From the NCBI GenBank assembly GCA_905182065.1, contig CAJIZN010000001.1, positions 620,001-684,000 on the forward strand: a stretch of 64,000 nucleotides of DNA. The letters are read 5' to 3'. How positions within the stretch are numbered: the first letter of the stretch is position 1; each line of letters opens with the position of its first letter. The translations under genes were made by a program, and so were the position numbers. The stretch is from Candidatus Marisimplicoccus framensis (lineage in GTDB: Bacteria > Bacteroidota > Bacteroidia > Flavobacteriales > Flavobacteriaceae). Positions 46,525 to 57,011 of this stretch are shown piece by piece. A model generated the notes under the pieces. It was not told the DNA's origin. It searched no databases and was given only the letters and a program-made list of their open reading frames with translations.

Positions 46525-47782
46525 TCCTCCCTCAATCTGCTTGAATCAAAGTTTAAGTAAATAAAAAACATTACACTAAAAATTAAGAGACTTGATCCTC
46601 CATAACTTATAAATGGGAGAGGTATTCCTACAGATGGAACTAATCCTATAGACATCCCAACATTAATAAAAAAATGAATAAAAAGTAGACTTGCAAAACA
46701 ATGAGAGTATATCCTTCTAAAATGATTAACCTGTTTATCAGCCCTAATGGAAATTCGAGTAATGAATAAAGTAAATAATAGTATTGTAACAAGAGTTCCT
46801 ATAAAACCCCATTCCTCACCTATAGTACTGAATATATAATCTGTATGCTGTCTTGGGACAAAATTCCCTTTCGTTTGAGTACCTTCAAGAAATCCTGCAC
46901 CAAATAAACCTCCATTGCTAATTGCAATTTTAGATTGATTTGTATTATAACCAATCCCACGATTATCGACCTCTTTCCCAATTATTAAATTAATTCTATC
47001 TCTATGTCTCTGTTCAAGAAAATTTTCAAATAAGTAATTAGTTGAAAACGAAATTCCAATTAGTATAATCAATGATATTAAATATGTTGTTGACTGAAGC
47101 TCTAATCTTTTTTTGTCGATTATATAAATTGAGTAATACAAATAATATTAATAGGATTATGGAAATTGTACGTAAAACCAAAAATAAGTGTCAGTAATAG
47201 AGTTAAAAATATAATTATTCCATAATATAAAAATCTCAAGTCTAAGCCTTCACGTAAAATAGGAAAGATAAATGCTAAAAAAACTAATGCAGAACCAGGA
47301 TCAGGTTGAAGAGTTATGAGAGTTATGGGGACTAGAATAATAACTCCAACTATAAAAATATCACGAGTCTTTTTTAGATCTGTTTGAATTATACTTAAAA
47401 ATTTTGCTAGAAATAAGGCAGTACATAATTTTGCAAATTCAGTAGGTTGAAAACTAATAGGTCCAATTATATACCAAGATTTAGCACCACCTCTTTCAGC
47501 TCCAAAAATGAATAGACTGGATAATAGTATAACTGAAATAAAATATAAAAATGGTGTAATACTGTCAAAAAATTTCTTTTTAGTAAAGATTATTAAAAAG
47601 AAGGCAACTATACATGCCAAAAGAAATATAAGTTGCTTTCCAACAATTGTAGTATAATCAAATATAGTTGTAAAAGATTCATTATGGGTTGAAGAATAAA
47701 TATTAACAATCCCAAAAGTTACTAATAGAGTGTATGTGAAAAAAGATATTAAATCATATTTGAATATATTCAAACTATTCAT
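46521..47782 (-). CDS. rodA: Rod-shape peptidoglycan polymerase RodA, interrupted by two frameshifts
   Basis: SEDS-family glycosyltransferase working with PBP2 in cell elongation. The N-terminal part (from ATG 47782) includes GAERGGAKSWYIIGPISFQP and TLQPDPGSALVFLAF; the C-terminal part includes GIGYNTNQSKIAISNGGLFG, FVPRQHTDYIFSTIGEEWGF and VPSVGIPLPFISYGGSSLL. Between them a third frame encodes the missing helix ISIILLILFVLLNLYNRQKK. Two +1 slips therefore fit, one near 47161-47173 and one in the T7 run 47108-47114, giving about 419 residues. The genomic length is 420 codons plus two bases. The SEDS catalytic regions are intact. It is last in the mreB-mreC-mreD-mrdA-rodA operon. Confidence 0.87.
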
Positions 47783-49628
47783 TTATTGTAAATGTTTTAA
47801 ACTTGTATGGTTTTTCATATTCACTTTGAAGACTTCCGTTAACCATTCTATTCTCGAGCCATTTTCTTTCAATATTATCTGTTAAATATTTTTCAATAAT
47901 AAGACTTGCAATTGGAGCAGCCCATCTGCTTCCCCAGTATCCATTCTCAATAAAAACAGAAACAACAATTTCTGGATTTTCAGCTGGAGCAAAGGCAATA
48001 AATGTTGAATGATCTGTCAATTGTTTTTTTTCATTTTCAATTAAGATAAAATTTTCAACAGTTCCAGTTTTTCCTGCAACATTAATACCATTTATTTTAG
48101 CTATTCTTGCTGTACCTTTATTAACAACTTCAACCATTCCGTCAATTACAATCTCAAAATTTTCTTTATCAATAGTAGTGGTAACCTTATCCTCATTAAA
48201 TATTGATTCGTTATTTATTTTTTTTACAAAATGAGGTTTATAATAAAACCCTCTATTTGCAACAGCAGAAGTAAAATTTGCCATTTGAATAGGAGTAGTT
48301 AAGATTTCACCCTGACCAATCGAATTAGAAATTGTTGTAGAAGATCCCCATCTATTATTTCCATAAAACCTGTTATAATAATCTGATTCTGGAATAAAAC
48401 CTTTCTTTCCTATAAATAAATCATATCCTAGATAGTCACCTAAACCAAAACTCTTAATATGGTTTGCCCATGTATCAAGGCCTTCACTTGGTGTTTTATA
48501 TTTATCTAAAATCAGTTTATATGTTTTAGCAAAATAGGTATTACAAGAATTATATATACCCTTTCTTAAGTTACTAATTGTTCCAAATTTATTATGACAA
48601 CCCATAAAAGCATTTCTTGCATAATAATGCCCAGCATTACACGTAAAGGTTGTATTCTCATCAATTACTCCCTCCTGAAGACCTATTAATGCATTTAAAA
48701 TTTTCATTGGTGAACCAGGTGAATATTGAGCTTGAAGAGATCTATCAAATAATGGTTTGTTTATAGAATCCTTTAGTAATTTCTGAAAATTATCACTTCT
48801 ATCTTGACCAATAAATTGATTAGATTCATAAGTTGGCGCACTAACTAGAGTTAGTATCTCTCCAGTTGCAGGTTCAATTACAACCACACCCCCCTTTTTG
48901 TTTTTAAGCAGACTCTCTGCATACTCTTGAAGTTTTATATCAATGGTTAGCGTAATGTTATTTGCTTTAACCGGATTAACATCATCAGCAGAATTATCAT
49001 AAGACCCAATGACCCTGTTAAATCTATCTTTTTGAAAATATTTAGCACCTTTTTTTCCTCTTAACTCATCTTCATAGTATTTCTCAATCCCTTGTTTTCC
49101 AATCATTTCTCCCTTTTCATAGTAATTATCTGTATTGATTTCGGTTTGATCTACTTCTCCAGTATAGCCAATTAAATTACTTGCAAAAGGTTTTATATAA
49201 TCCCTTACAGAATTTTTTCTTAAATAAAATCCATCATAAAGCCATATTTTTTCTTGAAGAAAAGCGTTCTCTTCTTTTGATATTTGTGTCTTAATCAAAG
49301 AAGGTATTTTTGATGAATAATTTATGGCATTTGATATTTTTTCTCTTAGTTCTTTTTCCTCAATATTAATTAATTTAGATAATTCAGTAGTATCAAATTC
49401 TACTGTATTTTCAGGAATAATAATTAGATCATACATGGGTTGGTTGGCAACAAGAAGTTCACCATGTCTATCAAAAATTAAACCTCTCTCTGGGTATACT
49501 GATATTTCTTGAATTGCAAAATCTGAATTAAAATATGAATCTGCTGATAATTGAAGTGAAGCTAATTTAACAACAAAAATACTTGAGCATATTATGGTTG
49601 ACCAAATAAGTAGATACTTTTTTAACAT
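47775..49628 (-). CDS. mrdA: Penicillin-binding protein 2 (elongation transpeptidase)
   Basis: Class B PBP of 617 residues with one N-terminal anchor helix (LLIWSTIICSSIFVVKLASL). The dimerisation domain begins ERGLIFDRHGELLVANQPMY. Transpeptidase motifs are SxxK in YSPGSPMKILNALIG (about residue 306), SxN in YNSCNTYFAKT and KTG in NVAGKTGTVENF. It cross-links peptidoglycan made by RodA, encoded directly downstream with an 8-base overlap. Confidence 0.96.
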   Translation of the reverse strand: MLKKYLLIWSTIICSSIFVVKLASLQLSADSYFNSDFAIQEISVYPERGLIFDRHGELLVANQPMYDLIIIPENTVEFDTTELSKLINIEEKELREKISNAINYSSKIPSLIKTQISKEENAFLQEKIWLYDGFYLRKNSVRDYIKPFASNLIGYTGEVDQTEINTDNYYEKGEMIGKQGIEKYYEDELRGKKGAKYFQKDRFNRVIGSYDNSADDVNPVKANNITLTIDIKLQEYAESLLKNKKGGVVVIEPATGEILTLVSAPTYESNQFIGQDRSDNFQKLLKDSINKPLFDRSLQAQYSPGSPMKILNALIGLQEGVIDENTTFTCNAGHYYARNAFMGCHNKFGTISNLRKGIYNSCNTYFAKTYKLILDKYKTPSEGLDTWANHIKSFGLGDYLGYDLFIGKKGFIPESDYYNRFYGNNRWGSSTTISNSIGQGEILTTPIQMANFTSAVANRGFYYKPHFVKKINNESIFNEDKVTTTIDKENFEIVIDGMVEVVNKGTARIAKINGINVAGKTGTVENFILIENEKKQLTDHSTFIAFAPAENPEIVVSVFIENGYWGSRWAAPIASLIIEKYLTDNIERKWLENRMVNGSLQSEYEKPYKFKTFTINE

Positions 49629-49630
49629 TT

Positions 49631-50131
49631 TTATTTATTTGATATTAATTTTGATAAAACCCAAATAATAATAAAGGTAACAATTGAATTTATAAGAGTA
49701 TAATAAAATATTTTCCCTAAGACTTCAGTATTAAAAAAAACAAGAGAATAGTATATTGATGAATGAATAAGTATAATAAGTATAAAAAATGTTAATCTAT
49801 TGATAATTTGAGTTCCCTTAATCATTGCTGAAGGTAAATTTGCATTTACACCAAATGAATTTTTTTCTATCCTTTCTCTAAGAAAGCAAATTGTTATTGT
49901 AGCAAATGTATGACAGCCATATGTTTGCATTGACAAATCAATAATAAGTCCAGTTATAAATCCTAAAAAAATTAAAGTTGTTTTATTATAAGATGTTTTG
50001 TAAAGAATAAATATAATTAAGTATACAGAGGGTGTGATAGTCTCAAATAAGTTAAAATGATTAAAAATTAGTAACTGAGATACTAAAATTGAAGTATAAA
50101 AAAAACCATTTTTAATCAATTCTCTAGTCAT
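49631..50131 (-). CDS. mreD: Rod shape-determining protein MreD
   Basis: 166-residue membrane protein with about five helices (FFYTSILVSQLLIFNHFNLF; TLIFLGFITGLIIDLSMQTY; FFILIILIHSSIYYSLVFFN). The FxxGLIxDL segment after helix 3 and the position between mreC and mrdA identify it. Overlaps mreC by 8 bases; mrdA follows after 2. Confidence 0.9.
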   Translation of the reverse strand: MTRELIKNGFFYTSILVSQLLIFNHFNLFETITPSVYLIIFILYKTSYNKTTLIFLGFITGLIIDLSMQTYGCHTFATITICFLRERIEKNSFGVNANLPSAMIKGTQIINRLTFFILIILIHSSIYYSLVFFNTEVLGKIFYYTLINSIVTFIIIWVLSKLISNK

Positions 50132-50927
50132 TTAATAAAGTTTTAATTTCGTCATTATCAGTTCTTTCTAAAATATATACAGTAGATAAAGAAGAGAAAT
50201 CATTAAAAACTTCAACATCTATATCATAGTAACCCTCCAATGAGCTATTATCATAATTAGTAATACTTCCTATTGGAACACCTTTTGGGAAATAAAAAGA
50301 CATTCCTCCTGTTACTATGGTATCACCAATCTTTAATGAACTACTTAGAGGTATATCATTTAATTTTAAATATTTTGAATTTAAGCCATCCCAAGTTATT
50401 GAACCAATTGTTGAGGAATTTTTTAATATAGCATTAACTTTTAAATCAGTATTTAATAAAGATATAATTGACGCATAGTTATCAGTAACACTTTTAATTA
50501 TACCTACAACACCAAGAGAAGTTATAACTCCCATTTCTTCATTAATCCCTTCTAAGATTCCTTTATCAATAACTATTATATTTTTACTCTTATTAATTGA
50601 GTTCAGTATTATATTGGCAGTATTTAAGGGTTTTGATTCCAATGAATTATTCTCTAAATTTTGTGAGCTATAATTATTTTTATATTCAATTTTTTTCAAT
50701 TGAAGGTTTTCTTCAATAAGTATTTGATTCTTATTTCTAAGATTAAAATAAGAGTATATATAAGATGAAAAAATTGAAGATTTCCCTGACAAGTAAGTAG
50801 CAGTCTTTTCAATTCCACTATAGTGAACTGAACTATTAGTGTAGAGTGAATTAAAAGTTATTAAAGAAAGGATTATATATATAATTAAGTTCCTGTTTTT
50901 AAGTATGGAATTAATTATTGATTGCAT
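50124..50927 (-). CDS. mreC: Rod shape-determining protein MreC
   Basis: 267 residues: one N-terminal membrane helix (NLIIYIILSLITFNSLYTN), a coiled coil near residues 60-90 (KNQILIEENLQLKKIEY), then the MreC beta-domain with IVIDKGILEGINEEMGVITS, GVVGIIKSVTDNYASIISLL and GDTIVTGGMSFYFPKGVPIG. It links the MreB cytoskeleton to PBP2 and RodA in the periplasm. Confidence 0.94.
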   Translation of the reverse strand: MQSIINSILKNRNLIIYIILSLITFNSLYTNSSVHYSGIEKTATYLSGKSSIFSSYIYSYFNLRNKNQILIEENLQLKKIEYKNNYSSQNLENNSLESKPLNTANIILNSINKSKNIIVIDKGILEGINEEMGVITSLGVVGIIKSVTDNYASIISLLNTDLKVNAILKNSSTIGSITWDGLNSKYLKLNDIPLSSSLKIGDTIVTGGMSFYFPKGVPIGSITNYDNSSLEGYYDIDVEVFNDFSSLSTVYILERTDNDEIKTLLND

Positions 50928-50935
50928 TAAATTAT

Positions 50936-51954
50936 TTACTTAATTAAGACTGATTTGAATTTGTCAAGATTCTTAAGAGCTATTCCTGTTCCTCTAACAA
51001 CAGCTTGAAGTGGATCTTCAGCTATATACACGGGAAGATCAGTCTTTTTTGATAGTCTTTCATCAAGCCCTCTAAGTAATGCCCCTCCACCAGCTAAATA
51101 TATTCCAGTGTTATATATGTCTGCTGCAAGTTCAGGAGGTGTTTGAGACAATGTTTCCATTATAGCATCCTCAATTCTGATTACAGATTTATCAATTGCT
51201 TTAGCAACTTCTGTGTAAGAGATTATTTTTTCTTTAGGTTTACCGGTTACTAGATCTCTACCTTGAACATGCATATCTTCAGGGGGTCATCTAAACTTTC
51301 AGAAACTGACCCTACTTCAATTTTAATTTTTTCAGCAGTTCTATCACCAATATAAAGATTGTGTTTAGATCTCATATAATAAACTATATCGTTTGTAAGT
51401 ACGTCCCCAGCCACTTTTAACGATTTTTCACATACAATACCAGATAAAGCAATTACAGCAATTTCTGTAGTTCCCCCTCCTATATCAACTACCATGTTAC
51501 CTTTAGGTTTAACAATATCTATTCCAATTCCAATGGCAGCAGCCATAGGTTCATGAATCAAATGAACTTCCTTTCCGTTAACCCTTTCAGCAGATTCTCT
51601 TACAGCTCGCATCTCTACCTCTGTAATTCCTGATGGAATACAAATCACTAATGTTAGAGAAGGTGAAAACCATCTTTTTTTTAGAGTAGGGATACTCCTA
51701 ATTAACTCACTTATCATTTTCTCAGATGCATCAAAATCAGCAATTACTCCATCTTTCAAAGGTCTAATGGTTTTTATATTTTCATGAGTTTTACCTTGCA
51801 TGGACTTTGCTTCTTCACCTATTGCAATAATTTTATTTGTAGTTCGATCAATTGCAACAATAGAAGGGCTATTAATTACAACTTTATCATTATGAATAAT
51901 AAGTGTATTTGCCGTTCCTAAATCGATTGCTATTTCTTCTGTAAAAAACCCCAT
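50936..51954 (-). CDS. mreB: Actin-like cell-shape protein MreB, interrupted by a -1 frameshift
   Basis: Bacterial actin that directs lateral wall synthesis. From ATG 51954: MGFFTEEIAIDLGTANTLII, the phosphate loop of the actin fold, then HEPMAAAIGIGIDI and VDIGGGTTEIAVIALSGI. The frame breaks after SESLDDP; one missing C in the C5 run (51282-51286) restores PEDMHVQGRDLVTGKPKEK, and the second part continues to GIYLAGGGALLRGLDERLSK and AVVRGTGIALKN. The joined length is about 340 residues, normal. The TTG at 51966 is a less likely start. It is the first cell-shape gene after purH. Confidence 0.9.
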
Positions 51955-51986
51955 AATAGTCAGCAAAGTTAGTTAAATAAAGCGAA

Positions 51987-53489
51987 TTAATGTCTAAAAT
52001 GTCTGATTCCTGAAAACACCATTGACATTTTATTTTCATTGCAAAAATCAATTGAATCTTGATCTCGAACTGAACCTCCAGGTTGAACAATTGAGTTTAT
52101 TCCATTTTGATGTGAAATTTCAACACAATCAGAAAACGGAAAAAATGCATCACTAGCTAGACTTGATTCTCTGAGTTCAAACCCAAATTTCTTAGATTTT
52201 TCAATTGCTTGATCTAGAGCATCTATTCTAGATACTTGACCCATACCAGATCCAATTAATTGTTGGTTTTTGACAATAACTATACAATTAGACTTAGTAT
52301 GCTTTGCAATAACTGATGCAAGAACAAGATCATCAGAGTTATTTTTATTGGGAGATTGTTTAGTTACAACCTTAAAGTCTTGGAAATTTTCAATTTTTTT
52401 ATCAACGTCTTGTTCAAGAACACCGTTTAAGCATGATCTACTTTGAATACTTTTTGAAGGAATTTTATTTAATTTAATTATAATTCTATTTTTTTTTGAT
52501 TTCAAAATAGTTAATGCTTCCTCTTCAAAATCATGAGCAATTATAATCTCAAAAAACAACTTATTAATTTGATTAGCAGAGATTTTATCAATTGTTTTAT
52601 TGGATGTTAAAATTCCACCAAATGCAGAAATATTGTCACATGACAATGCGTCTTCATAAGCTTCAAGTACTGAATCTCGAATAGCTACTCCACATGGATT
52701 ATTATGCTTATGAATTAAAAAGATTGATTTATCAGAATCCAAGTCTCTAAGTAAGTCAAGAGATGCATCAATATCTAAGAGATTATTGTATGATATTTCT
52801 TTACCGTTTATTTGTGAAATATAATCTTTAAGATCACCAATAAATCTTCCTTTTTGATGAGGATTTTCTCCATATCGTAATTCTCTAATTACTGAATCCT
52901 CTTGAATAGTTTCTTTATCAATGTAAGAGAAGATTTTTGAATCGTAATCTGAACTTTTTTTAAATGCCTGAGCTGCAAGATTTTTTCTTGTAGAAATATC
53001 AGTTGAGCAATCACCTTTTAAAATCTCAATTAGTTTTAAATATTGAGATGATGATGAAATACATAATACATTTTCATAATTTTTTGCAGCAGCTCTAATA
53101 AGTGAGACTCCACCAATATCAATCTTCTCAATTATTTCAGAATGATTTTTTGTATTTTTTACAGTTTCTTCAAACGGATAAAGATCAACTATTACAAGAT
53201 CAATATCAGGAATATCATAATTTTTTGAGTCCTTAATATCTGACTCAGAATTAGTTTTTAGGATACCACCAAAAACTTTAGGGTGAAGAGTTTTAACTCT
53301 ACCATTTAAAATAGATGGATAGGATGTGAGATCTTCAACTTTTTTAATGGAAATTCCCAGATTAGATATATACTCATAAGTACCGCCAGTAGAATAGATT
53401 GTTACATTATTAGATGATAAGTGTGAGCAGATTTCATCAATTCTATCTTTATTAAAAACTGATATAAGAGCAGATTTAATTTTCTTCAT
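51987..53489 (-). CDS. purH: Bifunctional AICAR transformylase / IMP cyclohydrolase
   Basis: Last two steps of IMP synthesis, 500 residues from ATG 53489 (MKKIKSALISVFNKDRIDEI). The N-terminal IMP cyclohydrolase has IYSTGGTYEYI and GRVKTLHPKVFGGIL. The transformylase has RYGENPHQKG, the Lys-His pair in LIHKHNNPCGVAI, CDNISAFGGILTSN, and SDAFFPFSDCVE near the end, closing IRHFRH. A start at 53510 would run into the groEL terminator region and is rejected. It heads the run into mreB, as in other Flavobacteriia. Confidence 0.96.
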   Translation of the reverse strand: MKKIKSALISVFNKDRIDEICSHLSSNNVTIYSTGGTYEYISNLGISIKKVEDLTSYPSILNGRVKTLHPKVFGGILKTNSESDIKDSKNYDIPDIDLVIVDLYPFEETVKNTKNHSEIIEKIDIGGVSLIRAAAKNYENVLCISSSSQYLKLIEILKGDCSTDISTRKNLAAQAFKKSSDYDSKIFSYIDKETIQEDSVIRELRYGENPHQKGRFIGDLKDYISQINGKEISYNNLLDIDASLDLLRDLDSDKSIFLIHKHNNPCGVAIRDSVLEAYEDALSCDNISAFGGILTSNKTIDKISANQINKLFFEIIIAHDFEEEALTILKSKKNRIIIKLNKIPSKSIQSRSCLNGVLEQDVDKKIENFQDFKVVTKQSPNKNNSDDLVLASVIAKHTKSNCIVIVKNQQLIGSGMGQVSRIDALDQAIEKSKKFGFELRESSLASDAFFPFSDCVEISHQNGINSIVQPGGSVRDQDSIDFCNENKMSMVFSGIRHFRH

Positions 53490-53514
53490 AGTAGGAAAAC
53501 TAAAGTACAAAAAA

Positions 53515-53536
53515 AACCTGCTTTAAGGCAGGTTTT
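53515..53536 (-). terminator. Terminator after groEL
   Basis: AAACCTGC-TTTAAG-GCAGGTTT hairpin flanked by an A-run and a T-run, between the groEL stop and the purH start on the same strand. It separates the chaperonin operon from the purH-mre transcription unit. Confidence 0.8.
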
Positions 53537-53555
53537 TATTTAGGTTTATTAAAGT

Positions 53556-55205
<1,650 letters not shown>

Positions 55206-55484
55206 TTATACGATTGCTATAATATCACTCTCTTTCATAATCAGGTAATCGATACCATCATGTTGTAGTTCAGTTCCTGCATATTTTCCATAAAGCACAA
55301 TATCTCCAGTTTTTAATGTAACTGGGTTTTCTTTTGTACCAGGACCAACAGCAACAATTTTACCTTTTTGAGGTTTTTCTTTTGCAGAATCTGGAATAAT
55401 AATCCCAGATGAAGTCTTTGTTTCTGCCTCTGATGGCTCAACAAGAACTCTGTCTGCTAATGGTTTAATATTTATCTTACTCAT
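55206..55484 (-). CDS. groES: Co-chaperonin GroES
   Basis: 92 residues: [20 protein letters not shown] at the N-terminus, the mobile loop with [20 protein letters not shown], and the roof and C-terminal [20 protein letters not shown]. It caps the GroEL folding chamber. First gene of the groES-groEL operon. Confidence 0.97.
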   Translation of the reverse strand: MSKINIKPLADRVLVEPSEAETKTSSGIIIPDSAKEKPQKGKIVAVGPGTKENPVTLKTGDIVLYGKYAGTELQHDGIDYLIMKESDIIAIV

Positions 55485-55504
55485 ATTTTTTTATTTAGTG
55501 ATTT

Positions 55505-55565
55505 TCATAAACTATGCCACATCAAAAAAATGTGTCAAAGTATATTGTTTTCTGACATCATGACA
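55505..55565 (-). promoter_or_regulatory. Candidate groESL promoter region, sigma-54-like element plus repeated TGTCA motifs
   Basis: On the minus strand TGGCATAGTTTATGA (complement of 55505-55519) has the GG-N10 spacing of a -24/-12 element but GA instead of GC at -12. Upstream are repeated TGTCA/TGACA motifs (55533-55537 and TGACATCATGACA at 55553-55565), which could bind an activator or repressor. The predicted leader would be very short (about 10 bases), so this is tentative. Confidence 0.3.
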
Positions 55566-55570
55566 TTTAG

Positions 55571-55909
55571 TTAATCTGACTCAACAGGAATTTCTGGAAT
55601 TGTTTGCTCAGGAATTTCTGGAATTGTTTGCTCAGGAATAGATTCATCAATTAGAATAGAATCTGTATTCTCAGAGTCATTCATTAAAGTTACATTAGAA
55701 ATTAATATAAGAATAAGAATTATTGCAGCTAAGACCCATGTGCTTTTATCTAGAAAGTCAGTAGTACTTTTTACTCCACCAATTTGTGATTGTCCTCCAC
55801 CAAAAGATGATGATAACCCGCCACCCTTAGGGTTTTGAACCATAACAACGAGTATTAATAGAATACAAACAAAAAGAATAAGCGATACTAATATCCAATA
55901 GGTTCCCAT
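55571..55909 (-). CDS. secG: Preprotein translocase subunit SecG
   Basis: 112 residues with two membrane helices (WILVSLILFVCILLILVVMV, TWVLAAIILILILISNVTLM) around the conserved loop QNPKGGGLSSSFGGGQSQIG. It belongs to the SecYEG translocon. The acidic C-terminal tail carries an 8-residue tandem repeat, IPEQTIPE, encoded by a perfect 24-bp duplication. The gene is followed by groES. Confidence 0.94.
   Translation of the reverse strand: MGTYWILVSLILFVCILLILVVMVQNPKGGGLSSSFGGGQSQIGGVKSTTDFLDKSTWVLAAIILILILISNVTLMNDSENTDSILIDESIPEQTIPEIPEQTIPEIPVESD
55585..55632 (-). repeat. Perfect 24-bp tandem duplication in the secG tail
   Basis: Two back-to-back identical 24-base units (55585-55608 and 55609-55632) with the start of a third (CAGGAAT) after them. 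Being a multiple of three, it adds whole IPEQTIPE units to the SecG C-terminal tail without frameshift. Confidence 0.9.
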
Positions 55910-55911
55910 GA

Positions 55912-56502
55912 TTAATCTTTACTTTTTAGTTTTTTTATACCATTTATTTGGTCTGCAAAGAAACTACTTTTTTTTGGATATTTCAAGCTTAATATCTGAT
56001 ATGCTTTGATTGCTTTATTGAACTTTTCTTGATTTACATAAATCTTTGCAAGTGTTTCAGTTATAAGTTCATCTTTAATTTTTGTCTCAGATTTAAAATT
56101 AGATTTAGACTCATAATCTTTGTTGATTTTTATTTTGGGTGAGTTTTTAATAAACTGATCAACTAAGTCAAATCTTTCCTCAATTTTAGGTGAATCTTCA
56201 TCAATTATATCAAACCAATCTAAAAAAGAATATTTTTCTTTTGAATCATCTGGTTGATCCTCATTAATATCTGAGCTATATAGCCAATCTCTAAGAATAG
56301 ACCTATTAAATGTAAGAATTGCACTTTTAGGAAGTAACTCGAAATAAGCATCCTTTTTTTGCAACTTAAGAGTTTTTAAGTAATGGGCAGAAGCTGATTG
56401 AAAATATGGATAGGAATTAAGTATCCTTTTAAGCTCTAATGATTTACTTAAATCCATTGGATCAAATTCTTCAATAATTTTTGAAAATGAATTGTTTACC
56501 AC
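55912..56502 (-). CDS. Helical TPR-like protein of the lptE-secG block
   Basis: 196 residues, no signal or membrane segment. The N-terminal part DLSKSLELKRILNSYPYFQS with SAHYLKTLKLQ, and the C-terminal LAKIYVNQEKFNKAIKAYQI, ending LKYPKKSSFFADQINGIKKL, which is a single clear TPR-type hairpin. Between them lies a charged linker. A protein of this design lies between lptE and secG in many Flavobacteriia; its function is not known. Overlaps lptE by 7 bases. Confidence 0.7.
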   Translation of the reverse strand: MVNNSFSKIIEEFDPMDLSKSLELKRILNSYPYFQSASAHYLKTLKLQKKDAYFELLPKSAILTFNRSILRDWLYSSDINEDQPDDSKEKYSFLDWFDIIDEDSPKIEERFDLVDQFIKNSPKIKINKDYESKSNFKSETKIKDELITETLAKIYVNQEKFNKAIKAYQILSLKYPKKSSFFADQINGIKKLKSKD

Positions 56503-57011
56503 TTTGCAAGAGTTTCATTAAAAATATCTTGTATGATTCTTTCAAAAATCTCTTCTAATGCAGCATCTTTAATGTCATAAACTTGGAGATTTCCAGGAAA
56601 ATCATAATAAAAAGAAAATCTTTTTTTAATATCATCTTCTTCATTTAAAACGTTTTCATAATTTACCATAACAGCCATAGTCAGCCTGTTTTGAGCTGCT
56701 TTTATTTCAGCAGTTGCTGCCATAGGAGTAACGCTAAAATCAACAATTTCACCGCTGTAGATTATATCACCACCCTGATTTACAAGATTAAGACTTGTTT
56801 GATTAACAATCAAGTCTTGTAACGCGATTGTGAAATCTCTATCAAGTCCAGGTTCTATAGTTGACCCAGGTCTTCCACCAGCAGTATTTTCAAAATAATC
56901 TACTTGAAAAGTTTCAACTCCTATAGGTATCGAAGATCCTGTAAAACTATATATTCCACAAGAGGTTACTAATAGTGAAGTAATAATAATAAGGAGAAAT
57001 CTTTTATACAT
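56496..57011 (-). CDS. lptE: LPS-assembly lipoprotein LptE
   Basis: About 171 residues from the ATG at 57011: MYKRFLLIIITSLLVTSCGI, a lipoprotein signal with Cys in VTSC. The mature protein has the Bacteroidota LptE opening YSFTGSSIPIGVETFQVDYF, and the ending ALEEIFERIIQDIFNETLAKW. LptE plugs LptD to assemble LPS at the outer membrane. It overlaps the sigma-54 activator stop by 8 bases. Starts at 57020 or 57089 place sequence before the signal and are less likely. Confidence 0.88.
   Translation of the reverse strand: MYKRFLLIIITSLLVTSCGIYSFTGSSIPIGVETFQVDYFENTAGGRPGSTIEPGLDRDFTIALQDLIVNQTSLNLVNQGGDIIYSGEIVDFSVTPMAATAEIKAAQNRLTMAVMVNYENVLNEEDDIKKRFSFYYDFPGNLQVYDIKDAALEEIFERIIQDIFNETLAKW

Noticed and set aside
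51890-52090. Minus-strand 66-codon ORF between purH and mreB
   Set aside because: It overlaps both genes out of frame and has no family resemblance.
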